Under the pieces are notes generated by a model. The model made no database searches and was not told the DNA's origin. It saw only the letters and a list, made by a program, of their open reading frames with translations. From assembly GCF_001437405.1 (NCBI RefSeq), contig NZ_JQBY01000007.1, forward strand, positions 1-64,000: 64,000 bases of DNA. The letters are read 5' to 3'. Source of the stretch: Pediococcus ethanolidurans. GTDB taxonomy: Bacteria; Bacillota; Bacilli; Lactobacillales; Lactobacillaceae. The position numbers and the translations under genes were made by a program. The first letter of the stretch is position 1. Every line of letters starts with the position of its first letter. Shown here one piece after another: positions 1-9,073 of the stretch.

Positions 1-27
1 CCTGCGAGGGTAGGACGTTGCCATGCG
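1..27 (+). rRNA. rrf: 5S ribosomal RNA, 3' end only
   Basis: The first bases match the conserved 3' end of lactobacillar 5S rRNA (the ...GCGAGGGTAGGACGTTGCCA... block). The window therefore opens just inside the end of an rRNA operon whose 16S and 23S genes lie upstream. The tRNA-Asn gene follows within a few bases, as is common for rrn-linked tRNAs. Confidence 0.85.
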
Positions 28-32
28 AATAT

Positions 33-105
33 TCCGGCATAGCTCAGTTGGTAGAGCCCCTGACTGTTAATCAGGTTGTCGACGGTTCGAGTCCGCCTGC
101 CGGAG
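33..105 (+). tRNA. tRNA-Asn (anticodon GTT)
   Basis: A complete cloverleaf is visible: acceptor stem TCCGGCA/TGCCGGA with discriminator G, a standard D arm, anticodon stem CCTGA/TCAGG around loop CTGTTAA (anticodon GTT), and a T arm containing GGTTCGAGTCC. It lies directly behind the 5S rRNA and was probably part of the rrn transcript. Confidence 0.96.
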
Positions 106-158
106 TAGTGATAGATGTTAACCTTCTCAATTGAAAGTTAGCATCTTTTTCTATACCT

Positions 159-231
159 GCCGGCTTAGCTCAGTTGGTAGAGCATCGGTATCGTAAACCG
201 AGGGTCGGGTGTTCAAGTCGCCTAGCCGGCA
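159..231 (+). tRNA. tRNA-Thr (anticodon CGT)
   Basis: The acceptor stem GCCGGCT/AGCCGGC has discriminator A. The anticodon stem TCGGT/ACCGA encloses loop ATCGTAA, so the anticodon is CGT, reading ACG. It is the second tRNA after the 5S rRNA and is followed by a terminator. Confidence 0.95.
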
Positions 232-236
232 TTGAG

Positions 237-262
237 AAAGACACCGCTTATGGTGTCTTTTG
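237..262 (+). terminator. Terminator of the rrn/tRNA-Asn/tRNA-Thr unit
   Basis: The inverted repeat AAAGACACC / GGTGTCTTT has a 6-nt loop and runs into T-rich sequence right after tRNA-Thr. It ends the stable-RNA transcript and separates it from dtpT. Confidence 0.85.
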
Positions 263-346
263 TTATTTTTAGGAGTATTTGGGAAGCTTCACTACTAAAA
301 ATAATGCACATTTTATTACCAAGAGATGTTTGGAGGAAGAAATAAA

Positions 347-1825
347 TTGAATAACCAAAGCGATGTAAGCAATGACAAGTCCTTCTTTGGGCAACCACGA
401 GGATTATCGACATTGTTCTTTACGGAGATGTGGGAACGTTTCAGCTACTATGGTATGCGTGCCATTCTGCTGTTTTATATGTATTATGCGGTATCAAAGG
501 GTGGACTTGGCTTTAGCCAAACTACTTCTGCCTCTGTGATGTCCATCTATGGTTCACTGGTTTATCTAACTAGTGTAATTGGCGGATTTGTCAGTGACCG
601 TATATTGGGACCAAGAAAAACAGTATTTTGGGGTGGCGTTTTCATTATGTTAGGTCATATTGCCCTAGCATTGCCATTTGGTGCTCCAGCGCTGTTTATT
701 TCAATTGCTCTGATTGTTGTGGGAACTGGGTTACTAAAACCAAATGTTTCTGAAATGGTTGGGGGCTTATATACAGAAGAAGATATTCGCCGTGATTCTG
801 GCTTTAGTATTTTTGTTTTCGGAATTAACTTGGGTGCTTTAATTGCGCCGTTACTCGTTGGTTGGGTTGGTGCCCATATAAACTTTCACGTTGGCTTCTC
901 ACTGGCAGCTATTGGAATGTTCTTTGGTCTTCTTCAATATTATTTGGGCGGAAAGAAATATTTGAGTAAGGATAGTTTATATCCTTCCGATCCGCTTGAA
1001 CCTGAAGATGCACATAAGCTTGGTTGGCAAGTTACTGTTGGTGTTGTAATATTTGCATTAATTCTCGGCGTTATGAAACTTGCAAATGCCATGACGATCG
1101 ATAACGTTGTGTTACTTCTAAGTCTGGTTGCGGTGGCAACACCAATCATTTATTTCGTGTTAATGTTCTCAAGTAATAAAGTTACGAAAATAGAACGATC
1201 TCGCCTTTGGGCTTACGTCCCATTGTTCATTGCCGCCGTTATTTTCTGGGCAATTGAAGAGCAAGGATCAGTTGTTCTTGCTTTATATGCGGCACAGCGA
1301 ACACAATTGCATTTAGGACCAATTACATTGGCTGCTTCTCAGTTTCAGTCTTTGAATCCATTATTTATTATGCTATATACACCATTCTTTGCTTGGATGT
1401 GGATTAAGATGGGAAACAAGCAACCTACTTCTCCACACAAATTTGCATATGGTTTGGCGTTTGCCGGAATTTCATATTTGTTTATTGCTTTACCCGGTAT
1501 TTTATTTGGAACAGCTGGAAAAGTTAATCCATTGTGGTTAGTGGGAAGCTGGGCTATTGTTGAAGTAGGTGAGATGTTAATTTCTCCTATTGGCCTTTCT
1601 GTTACCACAAAATTAGCTCCCAAAGCTTTCAGTTCTCAGATGATGAGTATGTGGTTCTTAGCAGATGCTGCTGGCCAGGCGATCAACGCACAGATTGTTC
1701 GTTTTTATACCAATGCAACAGAAGTTCCTTACTTCTTGATTGTTGGTGCGGTCAGCATTGTTTTCGGCTTGCTATTGCTCTTGATGTCCAAATGGATTTC
1801 TTCTAAGATGGCAGGTATCAACTAA
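347..1825 (+). CDS. dtpT: Di/tripeptide:proton symporter, POT/PTR family
   Basis: Integral membrane transporter that imports di- and tripeptides with protons. The protein has about 12-14 hydrophobic helices and the PTR2 signature [15 protein letters not shown] near its N-terminus, with a GLLKPN motif further on. Its length of about 490 residues is normal for the family. The reading frame is open from an ATG at 326, but GGAGG at 332-336 lies inside that version. The TTG at 347 has ideal spacing to this site and gives a usual N-terminus, so I chose it. It is a single gene followed by its own terminator. In a lactic acid bacterium it supplies amino acids together with peptidases such as pepC in this window. 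Confidence 0.93.
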   Translation: MNNQSDVSNDKSFFGQPRGLSTLFFTEMWERFSYYGMRAILLFYMYYAVSKGGLGFSQTTSASVMSIYGSLVYLTSVIGGFVSDRILGPRKTVFWGGVFIMLGHIALALPFGAPALFISIALIVVGTGLLKPNVSEMVGGLYTEEDIRRDSGFSIFVFGINLGALIAPLLVGWVGAHINFHVGFSLAAIGMFFGLLQYYLGGKKYLSKDSLYPSDPLEPEDAHKLGWQVTVGVVIFALILGVMKLANAMTIDNVVLLLSLVAVATPIIYFVLMFSSNKVTKIERSRLWAYVPLFIAAVIFWAIEEQGSVVLALYAAQRTQLHLGPITLAASQFQSLNPLFIMLYTPFFAWMWIKMGNKQPTSPHKFAYGLAFAGISYLFIALPGILFGTAGKVNPLWLVGSWAIVEVGEMLISPIGLSVTTKLAPKAFSSQMMSMWFLADAAGQAINAQIVRFYTNATEVPYFLIVGAVSIVFGLLLLLMSKWISSKMAGIN

Positions 1826-1837
1826 ATAAAGATTTTT

Positions 1838-1868
1838 TAGATCAGTTTTTTAAAACTGGTCTTTTTTA
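1838..1868 (+). terminator. Terminator after dtpT
   Basis: The stem AGATCAGTTTT / AAAACTGGTCT is followed by a run of T shortly after the dtpT stop codon. Confidence 0.8.
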
Positions 1869-1941
1869 ATACAGTTTGAAAGACAATTTTGAGTAATTAA
1901 GGTAGAATTAAAACCTACGAAAATTAAAAAGAAGGTAAATT

Positions 1942-2763
1942 ATGAAAATTGCCATGACGAGTGATAATCATTTTGATGTGAATCGACTAGATGTCACTGA
2001 AACATTAAAGCAGCAGGCGGAATTTTTGGCAAATCAGAATGTTTCTTTATATTTAATTGCTGGTGATTTATTTAATGATTTTGAGAAAAGTCTTACTTAT
2101 GTACAGAATTTACAAAATGAATTAGGTGCTCAAACAGTAGTGAAATTTATTGCTGGAAATCATGACATGGTACATGGCGTTACATTTGAAGAACTAGAGA
2201 GCAATATTGGAACTGGCTATCTACATAACCAGTATTTAGATTTGCCAGGAACCGATTGGCGAATTATTGGTAATAACGGTTGGTATGATTATAGTTTTGC
2301 AACTAATGTTAAAGGGAAAACAGTGGATAACTTTGCAACTTGGAAACGTGCTTACTGGATAGATGGCGTTATTCAGCAGCCAATGTCCGATGCTGAACGA
2401 ATGGCACTTGTTTTAGATGAGACTACTCAACAACTTAAAAGTGCTCAGAAGGCGCGTAAACACGTTCTGTACTTCACTCATTTTGTTCCACGCCAGGATT
2501 ATATTCGCTATGCACCACAAGGAAATTTGTGGAATATGGCTAACGCTTATATGGGAAGTCCCAAACTAGGAAAACTGCTTGAAAATTATAAAGTAGCACG
2601 TGTCCTATTTGGTCATATGCATATTTACCCGCAAGCACAACTTTTTGAACAAACCACTTATTACAATCAATCAGTTGGGTATCACACCAAACGAATCAAT
2701 GAATGGCAAAAAGATAATTTTATGGCTGAATGGCGATCACGACTGGCTTTCTTGGTGGTTTGA
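1942..2763 (+). CDS. Metallophosphoesterase (calcineurin-like)
   Basis: 273-residue hydrolase of the calcineurin-like metallophosphoesterase superfamily, which uses two metal ions to cleave phosphoester bonds. The ordered motifs are visible: SDNHFD (D-x-H) at the N-terminus, GDLF near residue 42, GNHD near residue 73, a Thr-His (TH) in YFTHF near residue 180, and GHMH near residue 225. No signal peptide or membrane segment is seen, so it is cytoplasmic. An AGAAGG ribosome-binding site precedes the ATG. The substrate cannot be read from the sequence; lactobacilli carry several such proteins of unknown role. It is a single gene just upstream of a tRNA pair. Confidence 0.85.
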   Translation: MKIAMTSDNHFDVNRLDVTETLKQQAEFLANQNVSLYLIAGDLFNDFEKSLTYVQNLQNELGAQTVVKFIAGNHDMVHGVTFEELESNIGTGYLHNQYLDLPGTDWRIIGNNGWYDYSFATNVKGKTVDNFATWKRAYWIDGVIQQPMSDAERMALVLDETTQQLKSAQKARKHVLYFTHFVPRQDYIRYAPQGNLWNMANAYMGSPKLGKLLENYKVARVLFGHMHIYPQAQLFEQTTYYNQSVGYHTKRINEWQKDNFMAEWRSRLAFLVV

Positions 2764-2796
2764 AAAAAGAAATTTAAGAAAATTTGCTAAAACCCC

Positions 2797-2825
2797 TTGA
2801 TATTTGTTCAAATTTTCGGTATTAT
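2797..2825 (+). promoter_or_regulatory. Sigma-A promoter of the tRNA-Tyr/tRNA-Gln unit
   Basis: TTGATA at 2797-2802 and TATTAT at 2820-2825 are separated by 17 bp. They sit about 40 bp upstream of tRNA-Tyr and after the end of the phosphoesterase gene. Confidence 0.7.
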
Positions 2826-2866
2826 ATTTTAGTCGGATGCGTTAAGAAATTAAGGCAATTCAAAAG

Positions 2867-2949
2867 GGAAGGGTAGCGAAGTCTGGCTAAACGCGGCGGA
2901 CTGTAAATCCGCTCCTTCGGGTTCGGTGGTTCGAATCCACTCCCTTCCA
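2867..2949 (+). tRNA. tRNA-Tyr (anticodon GTA)
   Basis: Type II tRNA with a long variable arm. The acceptor stem is GGAAGGG/CCCTTCC with discriminator A. The anticodon arm CGGACTGTAAATCCG gives anticodon GTA. The T arm is GGTGGTTCGAATCCACT. Confidence 0.95.
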
Positions 2950-2959
2950 TTTTTATGAA

Positions 2960-3031
2960 TGGGCTATAGCCAAGCGGTAAGGCATCGGGTTTTGATCCCG
3001 AGATGCGATGGTTCGATCCCATCTAGCCCAA
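2960..3031 (+). tRNA. tRNA-Gln (anticodon TTG)
   Basis: The acceptor stem TGGGCTA/TAGCCCA has discriminator A. The anticodon arm GGGTTTTGATCCC gives anticodon TTG. It lies 10 bp behind tRNA-Tyr and shares its transcript. Confidence 0.95.
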
Positions 3032-3040
3032 TATTAATAA

Positions 3041-3088
3041 AAAAACTGTTGTACAACATTTAATTGTTGTATAACAGTTTTTTTTATT
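3041..3088 (+). terminator. Strong terminator after the tRNA pair
   Basis: A near-perfect stem of about 16 bp, AAACTGTTGTACAACA / TGTTGTATAACAGTTT, with a short loop is followed by an eight-base T run. Confidence 0.88.
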
Positions 3089-3091
3089 GGC

Positions 3092-3320
3092 TTTTCATCA
3101 AATTCCTGTTGAAGAATTAAATATACCAAACAGCATTGTAACCGAAACAATGTTTTGCTAATTTGATGCGAAAAAGGTGTCTTAGTGCTAGCTGCTGGGT
3201 TCTTAGTTGCGTTGTTGGTAGATGCTGTATTAGGAAAAGGTCGTTTTGAACCATTAAAGCCTTTGTGATGTGGATGCTTTAGAGATTAGTATCTGGTGGA
3301 ATTAATTATTTCTTCAATTA
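3092..3320. other. Intergenic stretch with a nested inverted repeat and an ORF fragment
   Basis: This ~300-bp gap between tRNA-Gln and murE has no complete gene. At 3092-3174 the ends TTTTCATCAAATT and AATTTGATGCGAAAA are inverted copies enclosing a second inverted pair, CAGCATTGT / ACAATGTTTTG. From about 3175 to 3267 a plus-strand frame encodes a hydrophobic tail (VLVLAAGFLVALLVDAVLG, then KGRFEPLKPL and a stop). It has no credible start or ribosome-binding site, so it may be the last piece of a decayed membrane-protein gene. I do not recognise the family. Confidence 0.4.
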
Positions 3321-3322
3321 AA

Positions 3323-3371
3323 AAAGAGTGCTAATCATGAAAGATTTTCAAATTCACGATCAGTACTCTAT
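3323..3371 (-). terminator. Terminator of the asnB-lysC-murE operon
   Basis: Read on the minus strand, AGAGTACTGATCGTGAA pairs with TTTCATGATTAGCACTCT (with G-U pairs) and is followed by TTTTTT. It lies just past the murE stop codon. Confidence 0.82.
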
Positions 3372-3389
3372 TTATTTTGACAAGTAGCA

Positions 3390-4871
3390 TTAATCTGCCA
3401 CTGGTTTCAGTGCAAGGGCCTTTGCTGCTTCTTCACAATCATCAAAATGGTGCTTTGTTTGTCCAATAATTTGATAATCTTCGTGACCTTTACCAGCAAT
3501 CAAGATTACGTCGCCAGACTTAGCCGACTCAACAGCTTTATTAATTGCTTCACGACGATCAACGTAAACTTGGGGGGTGGCATTGGGAACCCCAGCAAGC
3601 ATGTCATTTAAAATTTCTTGTGAATCTTCAGTACGTGGATTATCGGAAGTAAAAATGGGTTTGGTGCTGTAATCAACGGCTATTTTAGCCATTTTGGGAC
3701 GTTTACCATTATCACGATCACCACCGCAACCAATCACACAGTAAATGTCTTTTTTAGCAAAAGTTTGAATTGTTTTTAAGGCATTCAGTAAACTGTCTGG
3801 TGTGTGTGAATAATCCACAATCACCCTTACGCCAGTGTGCGATGGAATCGATTGGAAACGGCCCTTAACGCCAGTGACCTTTTCCAATGATGCAATGATT
3901 TGTGCTTCTGGTAGCCCACCAGCATAGGCGGCTGCAAAAGCGGCCAGTAAATTGTAGACGTTAAACTGGCCAATGAGTTTTGTGGTGATGTGCGTAAGCT
4001 GACCAAACACAGATAAATCAAATTCAGTACCATGACTATAGATTTCAATATTTTGAGCTCTAATCATCGCATCAGCATTTAACCCATAGGTGAGCACATG
4101 AGCAGCTGTAAACTGTTCAAACTCACGGCCAACTGGATCATCGGTGTTCAAAACGGCTACTTTAGTTGTGCCGTCTAAATTATATTTATTACCAAGTTGA
4201 GCAAATAACATACTTTTTGCTTGTGTGTAATTTGCCATCGTCTTATGAAAGTCTAGGTGATCTCGAGTTAAGTTAGTAAAAACAGCCACATCATAATCAA
4301 TGCCCCAGACACGTCCCAAAACTAAAGCAATAGAAGAAACCTCCATTGAAACTGTTTTAACACCGGCATCACGCATTTGAGCTAGCGTTTTTTGAGTGGT
4401 AATTGCGTCCGGAGTCGTGTTGGCAGTTGGAAATGTTTGGTCATTGATGCGACGATACATAGTACCCATTAAACCGGTGGCCTGGTCTTGATCACGATAA
4501 ATTTGATCAATTAAATGAGTGACGGTTGTTTTTCCATTTGTCCCAGTGACACCGATCATGTGCATTTTTTGACTGGGAGCTTCATAAAAGACATCGGCTA
4601 GAATTGCCATGGCTCGTTCTGTATTTTGCACATAAATAACAGGAACTGTAACGTCAATTTTTTTCTGGGCCACGATAATCTTGGCACCTTTTTCGACAGC
4701 TTGTTTAACCAGTGTATGCCCATCAACATGGTAACCGGCCACAGCAATAAACATGGCACCCGGTTGGATTTCACGGGTATCCTGTGTCAACATGGTTACT
4801 TCAAAATCGGTAGTAACAGCAGGTTGTACTTGTTTGAATTTTAAACTATTAATTAATTTGCTAACTTTCAT
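3390..4871 (-). CDS. murE: UDP-MurNAc-tripeptide ligase MurE, mDAP-type
   Basis: ATP-dependent Mur ligase that adds the third residue to UDP-MurNAc-L-Ala-D-Glu in the cytoplasm. The N-terminal substrate domain is followed by the ATP loop GTNGKTTVTH, then by HTPDSL and the C-terminal domain. The motif DNPR near residue 410 is the one associated with meso-diaminopimelate specificity, whereas lysine-adding enzymes carry a different residue at the Arg position. The predicted length of 493 aa is normal. A GTG at 4880 also opens the frame, but AAGGAG is better spaced to the ATG at 4871. It is the last gene of an operon with asnB and lysC, which fits a role in making mDAP peptidoglycan. Confidence 0.93.
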   Translation of the reverse strand: MKVSKLINSLKFKQVQPAVTTDFEVTMLTQDTREIQPGAMFIAVAGYHVDGHTLVKQAVEKGAKIIVAQKKIDVTVPVIYVQNTERAMAILADVFYEAPSQKMHMIGVTGTNGKTTVTHLIDQIYRDQDQATGLMGTMYRRINDQTFPTANTTPDAITTQKTLAQMRDAGVKTVSMEVSSIALVLGRVWGIDYDVAVFTNLTRDHLDFHKTMANYTQAKSMLFAQLGNKYNLDGTTKVAVLNTDDPVGREFEQFTAAHVLTYGLNADAMIRAQNIEIYSHGTEFDLSVFGQLTHITTKLIGQFNVYNLLAAFAAAYAGGLPEAQIIASLEKVTGVKGRFQSIPSHTGVRVIVDYSHTPDSLLNALKTIQTFAKKDIYCVIGCGGDRDNGKRPKMAKIAVDYSTKPIFTSDNPRTEDSQEILNDMLAGVPNATPQVYVDRREAINKAVESAKSGDVILIAGKGHEDYQIIGQTKHHFDDCEEAAKALALKPVAD

Positions 4872-4909
4872 TAAAACCACTCCTTTTATTTCTACACTTG
4901 CTTGTCTAT

Positions 4910-6127
4910 TTATTGTGCGACCGTGAATTGATGATTCCGTAAAAATTCATCATGAAGACCATTTAAAGCGGCCGTTAAATCAGTTTTTTTAATCAGAATC
5001 CAAATGGTCGTATAACTGTCAGCAGACTGTAAAATATCAATGTGTCGTTTAGTTAAAGTATTCACAATTCGGGCCGTGATTCCGGGTGTACCGGTAATTC
5101 CAGCTCCAACAATTGCTACTTTTGCACAATTTGAAACAGTTTGATATTTAGCTCCAGCATTGGTTAAAGTTTTTTCAGCAAGTTCTGTGCAACTCTGCGG
5201 TAGGTTAAAGACTACCGAATTGGGAGTGATATTAATAAAATCAATGCTTAGCTTTTGAGTAGCCATAAGCTGAAAAATTTGTCCCGAAGTTAAAACGGTT
5301 GTCGTAACAGAAAACTGAGTTAAATCTGTTTGACTAGTAAGACCAGTCACCGTACGATAATGTGAAATCGTAGGTGTTTCTTCACCAACTAACGTTCCTA
5401 AATCCTCAGGTTGTTGATAGGTTGCACGAATTCGCATTGATAGATTTGCCTGTTTTGCAATTTCTACTGCACGAGGATGAATAACGCGCGCACCGTTATG
5501 AGCCAAATTTGCAAGTTCGTCATAACTAATGGTTTTAATGCAACGTGCTTTTTTTACTAGCCGAGGGTCGGCGGTCATAATACCCGCAACATCGGTAAAA
5601 ATATCGACTTGCTTTGCTTTTAGCGCTATGCCAAGGATCGCTGCGGAAACATCGGAGCCTCCGCGACCAATGGTGGTGATTTCGCCATCTTTTGTTGCAC
5701 CTTGAAATCCGGCGACTACAACAACGTCAACAGTTTTGAAAGCTTTTTTAATGGGAGTAGGATCAACATTTAATATTTTGGCATTTTGAAATTCATCATC
5801 GGTAACAATGCCAGCTTCACGGCCAGTCAATGCGATTGCATTTAACCCGGCCTCACGAGCTTCTTCTGTAAATACAGTGGCGGATACGATTTCACCAACA
5901 GAAACTAACATATCAAGTTCGCGAGTGGATAGTTTGGACTGATCATTATGAACCAGGTTTAAAAGACCATCCGTTGTATAGGATGCACCGGGTTCACGAA
6001 AGGCCGAGACCACAACCACAACTTTTTTACCCTGTTCAATTGAATATTTGACATGAACTAGAGCCTGTTTTCTGGCGGTTGAATCCTTGACAGAAGTGCC
6101 ACCGAATTTTTGAATAACAATTTCCAT
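4910..6127 (-). CDS. lysC: Aspartate kinase
   Basis: Phosphorylates L-aspartate, the first step towards diaminopimelate/lysine, threonine and methionine. The N-terminal kinase signature is IQKFGGTSVKD, with FTDVAGIMTADPR in the kinase domain and two ACT regulatory domains in the C-terminal third. At 405 residues it is a monofunctional enzyme without a homoserine dehydrogenase domain. The gene starts 18 bp after the asnB stop codon and is followed by murE about 40 bp on. The position between asnB and murE suggests that this isozyme mainly supplies mDAP for the cell wall. The ACT domains imply feedback inhibition by an end product, which cannot be identified by eye. Confidence 0.93.
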   Translation of the reverse strand: MEIVIQKFGGTSVKDSTARKQALVHVKYSIEQGKKVVVVVSAFREPGASYTTDGLLNLVHNDQSKLSTRELDMLVSVGEIVSATVFTEEAREAGLNAIALTGREAGIVTDDEFQNAKILNVDPTPIKKAFKTVDVVVVAGFQGATKDGEITTIGRGGSDVSAAILGIALKAKQVDIFTDVAGIMTADPRLVKKARCIKTISYDELANLAHNGARVIHPRAVEIAKQANLSMRIRATYQQPEDLGTLVGEETPTISHYRTVTGLTSQTDLTQFSVTTTVLTSGQIFQLMATQKLSIDFINITPNSVVFNLPQSCTELAEKTLTNAGAKYQTVSNCAKVAIVGAGITGTPGITARIVNTLTKRHIDILQSADSYTTIWILIKKTDLTAALNGLHDEFLRNHQFTVAQ

Positions 6128-6145
6128 TTAGTCTATACCAGCTCT

Positions 6146-8008
6146 CTACTGTTTCTTTGGTTCGAATTCTTCAACATAAATTTTGTGCCACATCATAAAG
6201 GTAAGGATTGTCCATAATTTTCGAGAATTGTCAGCAACACCATCTCGATGATCATCTAATAGTTTTAAAAAGTAATTTTTATCAAAATATTGTTCAGTTT
6301 GAGATTCCTGAATAATCGTGCGCGCCCAGTCATACATTTCATTTTTAAGCCAAAAACGAATAGGAACTGGGAAACCAAGTTTTTTACGATGTAGAACATG
6401 ATCGGGCACAATTCCTTCAACAGCCTTGCGTAAAATATATTTCGTTGTGCCATGGCTAATGCGCAAATCGGCAGGAATACTAGCAGCAACTTTGAAAACT
6501 TCACGATCAACAAAGGGGGTTCGTAACTCCAAACTGTGTGCCATGGTTGTGCGATCCGCATTGTGTAATAGATCACCATTTAGCCAAGTGTGCATATCAA
6601 TGAACTGCATTCTTGTAATCGGGTCGTATTGTGCAGATTCATCGTAAAAGGGTTTGGTAATTTTCTGAAAAGGATGATTAGTGTTGTAATTTTTAAAGAA
6701 AGCACGTTTTTCTTTTTCGTTAAAGATAAAGGCATTTCCTACATATCGCTTCTCCATTGGGACGGTTCCTCGTAAAAGAAAGGATCGTCCTTTAACACCC
6801 TTAGGAATTAATTGAGCAATGTAGTTCAAAGCGCCATTTATTGGTCGAGTATAATTAAAGAGTTTTAGTGATTCAGGTTCATGATAAATGGTGTAACCAC
6901 CGAATAATTCATCCGCACCTTCACCGGTAAGTGCAACCTTGACGTGTTTGACGGCCTCTTTAGCTAGGAAATATTGTGGCACAGCGGCCGGATCAGCTAA
7001 TGGATCGTCCATACTCCAAACAAACTTAGGAAAGGCCTCCATAAATGCTTCCGGTGTAATCAAGCTGCTGTAATTTTTAACTCCTAATTTATCAGCTGTT
7101 TCTTGAGCGACATCTAATTCGCTGTAGCCTTCACGTTCAAACCCGACTGAAATTGTCTCTAGATGGGGGTTTAAGTTTTTGGCCATTGCGACGATGATTG
7201 ACGAATCAATTCCGCCCGATAAGAATGAACCAACGGGAACGTCAGACCGCATATGCATCTTGACAGAATCTTGTAAAACCTCACGAATCTTTTTGGTGTA
7301 AACTGCTTCAGATTCGTTTGTAGGATGAAATTCACGATGATAATAGCGATTAATCAATGGTGTTTTGCCAATTTGTTTAGTTAATGTACAACCAGGAGAT
7401 AGAATTTTAATTTCTTTAGTTAACGTTTCCGGTTCCGGAACAAACTGAAAGGTCATGTAATCTTGCAGGGCATCTTGATCCAAAGTTTTGTGCGCTAGGA
7501 TTTTGTAAATGGCTTTACTTTCTGAAGCGTAGAACAACTGATCATTTTGGATGGCGTAGTAAAATGGCTTGATCCCAAATTGATCACGAGCTGCAAAAAA
7601 TGTTTGTTCCTTCTTATCCCAAATGACAAAGGCAAACATCCCACGTAAGTACTTGGTAACGTCTGCATGATACTTGGCATATAAGGCCAAAATAACTTCT
7701 GAATCCGATTCTGTTTTGAAGGTGTAACCTTCTTTAATCAAATCGTTACGCAATTCAACAAAGTTATAAATTTCACCATTAAAAGTTAACCAATAACGTT
7801 CGTTATCATAAGATAATGGTTGATGACCGCCATCCAAATCAATGATACTTAACCTACGAAATCCCATAGTGATGTGGTCATCTTCGAAGTAGCCACTATC
7901 GTCTGGTCCGCGGTGAACCAACATGTTTGTCATTTCATGAACCGTATTGTTTTCAGTTTGACCGTCAATCTTTGATATGTCGTTCAAACATCCTGCGAAT
8001 CCACACAT
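6146..8008 (-). CDS. asnB: Glutamine-dependent asparagine synthetase-type amidotransferase
   Basis: 620-residue enzyme with an N-terminal class II glutaminase domain (MCGFAGC, with the nucleophile Cys2 exposed once Met is removed) and a C-terminal ATP-pyrophosphatase domain (LSGGIDSS near residue 265, then LTGEGADELFGGY). The classic reaction makes asparagine from aspartate and glutamine. In Lactiplantibacillus plantarum one AsnB paralogue instead amidates mDAP in peptidoglycan precursors. Because it heads an operon with aspartate kinase and an mDAP-type MurE, I consider the amidation role at least as likely here. A GAGGAGA site precedes the ATG. The upstream region is shared with divergent proC. 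Confidence 0.9.
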   Translation of the reverse strand: MCGFAGCLNDISKIDGQTENNTVHEMTNMLVHRGPDDSGYFEDDHITMGFRRLSIIDLDGGHQPLSYDNERYWLTFNGEIYNFVELRNDLIKEGYTFKTESDSEVILALYAKYHADVTKYLRGMFAFVIWDKKEQTFFAARDQFGIKPFYYAIQNDQLFYASESKAIYKILAHKTLDQDALQDYMTFQFVPEPETLTKEIKILSPGCTLTKQIGKTPLINRYYHREFHPTNESEAVYTKKIREVLQDSVKMHMRSDVPVGSFLSGGIDSSIIVAMAKNLNPHLETISVGFEREGYSELDVAQETADKLGVKNYSSLITPEAFMEAFPKFVWSMDDPLADPAAVPQYFLAKEAVKHVKVALTGEGADELFGGYTIYHEPESLKLFNYTRPINGALNYIAQLIPKGVKGRSFLLRGTVPMEKRYVGNAFIFNEKEKRAFFKNYNTNHPFQKITKPFYDESAQYDPITRMQFIDMHTWLNGDLLHNADRTTMAHSLELRTPFVDREVFKVAASIPADLRISHGTTKYILRKAVEGIVPDHVLHRKKLGFPVPIRFWLKNEMYDWARTIIQESQTEQYFDKNYFLKLLDDHRDGVADNSRKLWTILTFMMWHKIYVEEFEPKKQ

Positions 8009-8208
8009 ACGTCCATCTCCTCTTTTCGTTTTATCTAACTTTCTGTTTTTGACTATAAATGAGTCAGATTAAATTAACTTTAAAAAACACCACAAATCAG
8101 TGGTTAATTTGATTTTAGCGATAAATAATCAGTTATACAACGAAAACAAATAATAAATCGGAATAATGATAAAATAAGGGTATTAAAAGTGAAAGTGAGT
8201 GTATAAAA

Positions 8209-9000
8209 ATGAAAGTTGGATTTATTGGGGTTGGCAATATGGCTCGAGCCATCATTACTGGCATGCTTAAAGCAAATTTTGTAAGTACTGACATTTTGGT
8301 TCACAGTGGTCATCTAAACCATTACGAGAAATTTGCAGCGCAAAACAAGTTGACTTTGGAAGACAGTAATCAAGCTGTGGCCAAAAATGCGGATGTCATT
8401 GTGTTAGCTGTCAAACCTGACATTGCCAAACAAGTATTAAGTGATATTAAATTAGAACTGAATAGTGATGGAAAATTACTGGCTTCAGTAGTTTCAGGAC
8501 TAAGTGTGGCTCAAATGCAAGCTATTATTGGCAATTGGCCAGTCATGCGCGTTATGCCAAATGTGAATGTTGAAATTGGTGAAGGAATGACGGCGTTGGC
8601 TGCCAGTGGTGAACTAACAAATTCACCGTTTAATAGTGGTAAAAAACTTTTTGAACTGGTTGGTCAAGTGATGGCTATTTCAGAAAAAGATTTTACAGTT
8701 TTTGGAGCAATTGCCGGTAGTGCGCCCGCATACGCCTACTTTTTCATTGATGCCTTGTCTAGAGCAGGCGTTAAATATGGGTTGACCAAGTCAGATGCAA
8801 CCAAAATCGCGGCTCAAGTTGTGAACGGCAGTGCCAAGATGGTACTTGAAGCGGATGAGAATCCAGCAGCATTGATTGATAAGGTTTCTTCTCCAGGTGG
8901 CACGACGGTAGCCGGTTTCTTAGCCATGGAAGAGGCCGGTTTTATGACATCGATTGTTAAGGGCATTGACGCGACAATTGCGAAAGAAAAAGGAGAATGA
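8209..9000 (+). CDS. proC: Pyrroline-5-carboxylate reductase
   Basis: Final step of proline synthesis: reduces 1-pyrroline-5-carboxylate with NAD(P)H. The N-terminal Rossmann motif is GFIGVGNMARAI. The C-terminal signature around residues 210-240 includes SSPGGTTVAG, typical of ProC. The length of 263 aa is normal. It is transcribed away from asnB, and no proA or proB neighbour is present. nagA follows after 73 bp with its own promoter. Confidence 0.95.
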   Translation: MKVGFIGVGNMARAIITGMLKANFVSTDILVHSGHLNHYEKFAAQNKLTLEDSNQAVAKNADVIVLAVKPDIAKQVLSDIKLELNSDGKLLASVVSGLSVAQMQAIIGNWPVMRVMPNVNVEIGEGMTALAASGELTNSPFNSGKKLFELVGQVMAISEKDFTVFGAIAGSAPAYAYFFIDALSRAGVKYGLTKSDATKIAAQVVNGSAKMVLEADENPAALIDKVSSPGGTTVAGFLAMEEAGFMTSIVKGIDATIAKEKGE

Positions 9001-9010
9001 CAGATTCCAC

Positions 9011-9039
9011 TTGCAGTTGTGGTCTATACCGATTATAAT
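9011..9039 (+). promoter_or_regulatory. nagA promoter with NagR/DasR-like operator in the spacer
   Basis: TTGCAG (9011-9016) and TATAAT (9034-9039) are separated by 17 bp. The spacer contains TGGTCTATACC (9020-9030), close to the TGGTCTAGACCA consensus bound by NagR/YvoA/DasR-type GntR regulators. A repressor bound there would block the promoter. The matching regulator gene lies just downstream of nagA. Confidence 0.78.
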
Positions 9040-9073
9040 GAACTTAAACAAAACTGAGGGGGATTTTTAGATA

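Noticed and set aside
2822-3022. Minus-strand ORF over the tRNA pair
   Set aside because: It covers tRNA-Tyr and tRNA-Gln exactly and is a by-product of the tRNA sequences.
8009-8208. T-box or lysine riboswitch upstream of asnB-lysC-murE
   Set aside because: The 200-bp divergent region has no T-box sequence (TGGNACCGCG-like) and is too short for an L-box aptamer in the minus-strand leader.
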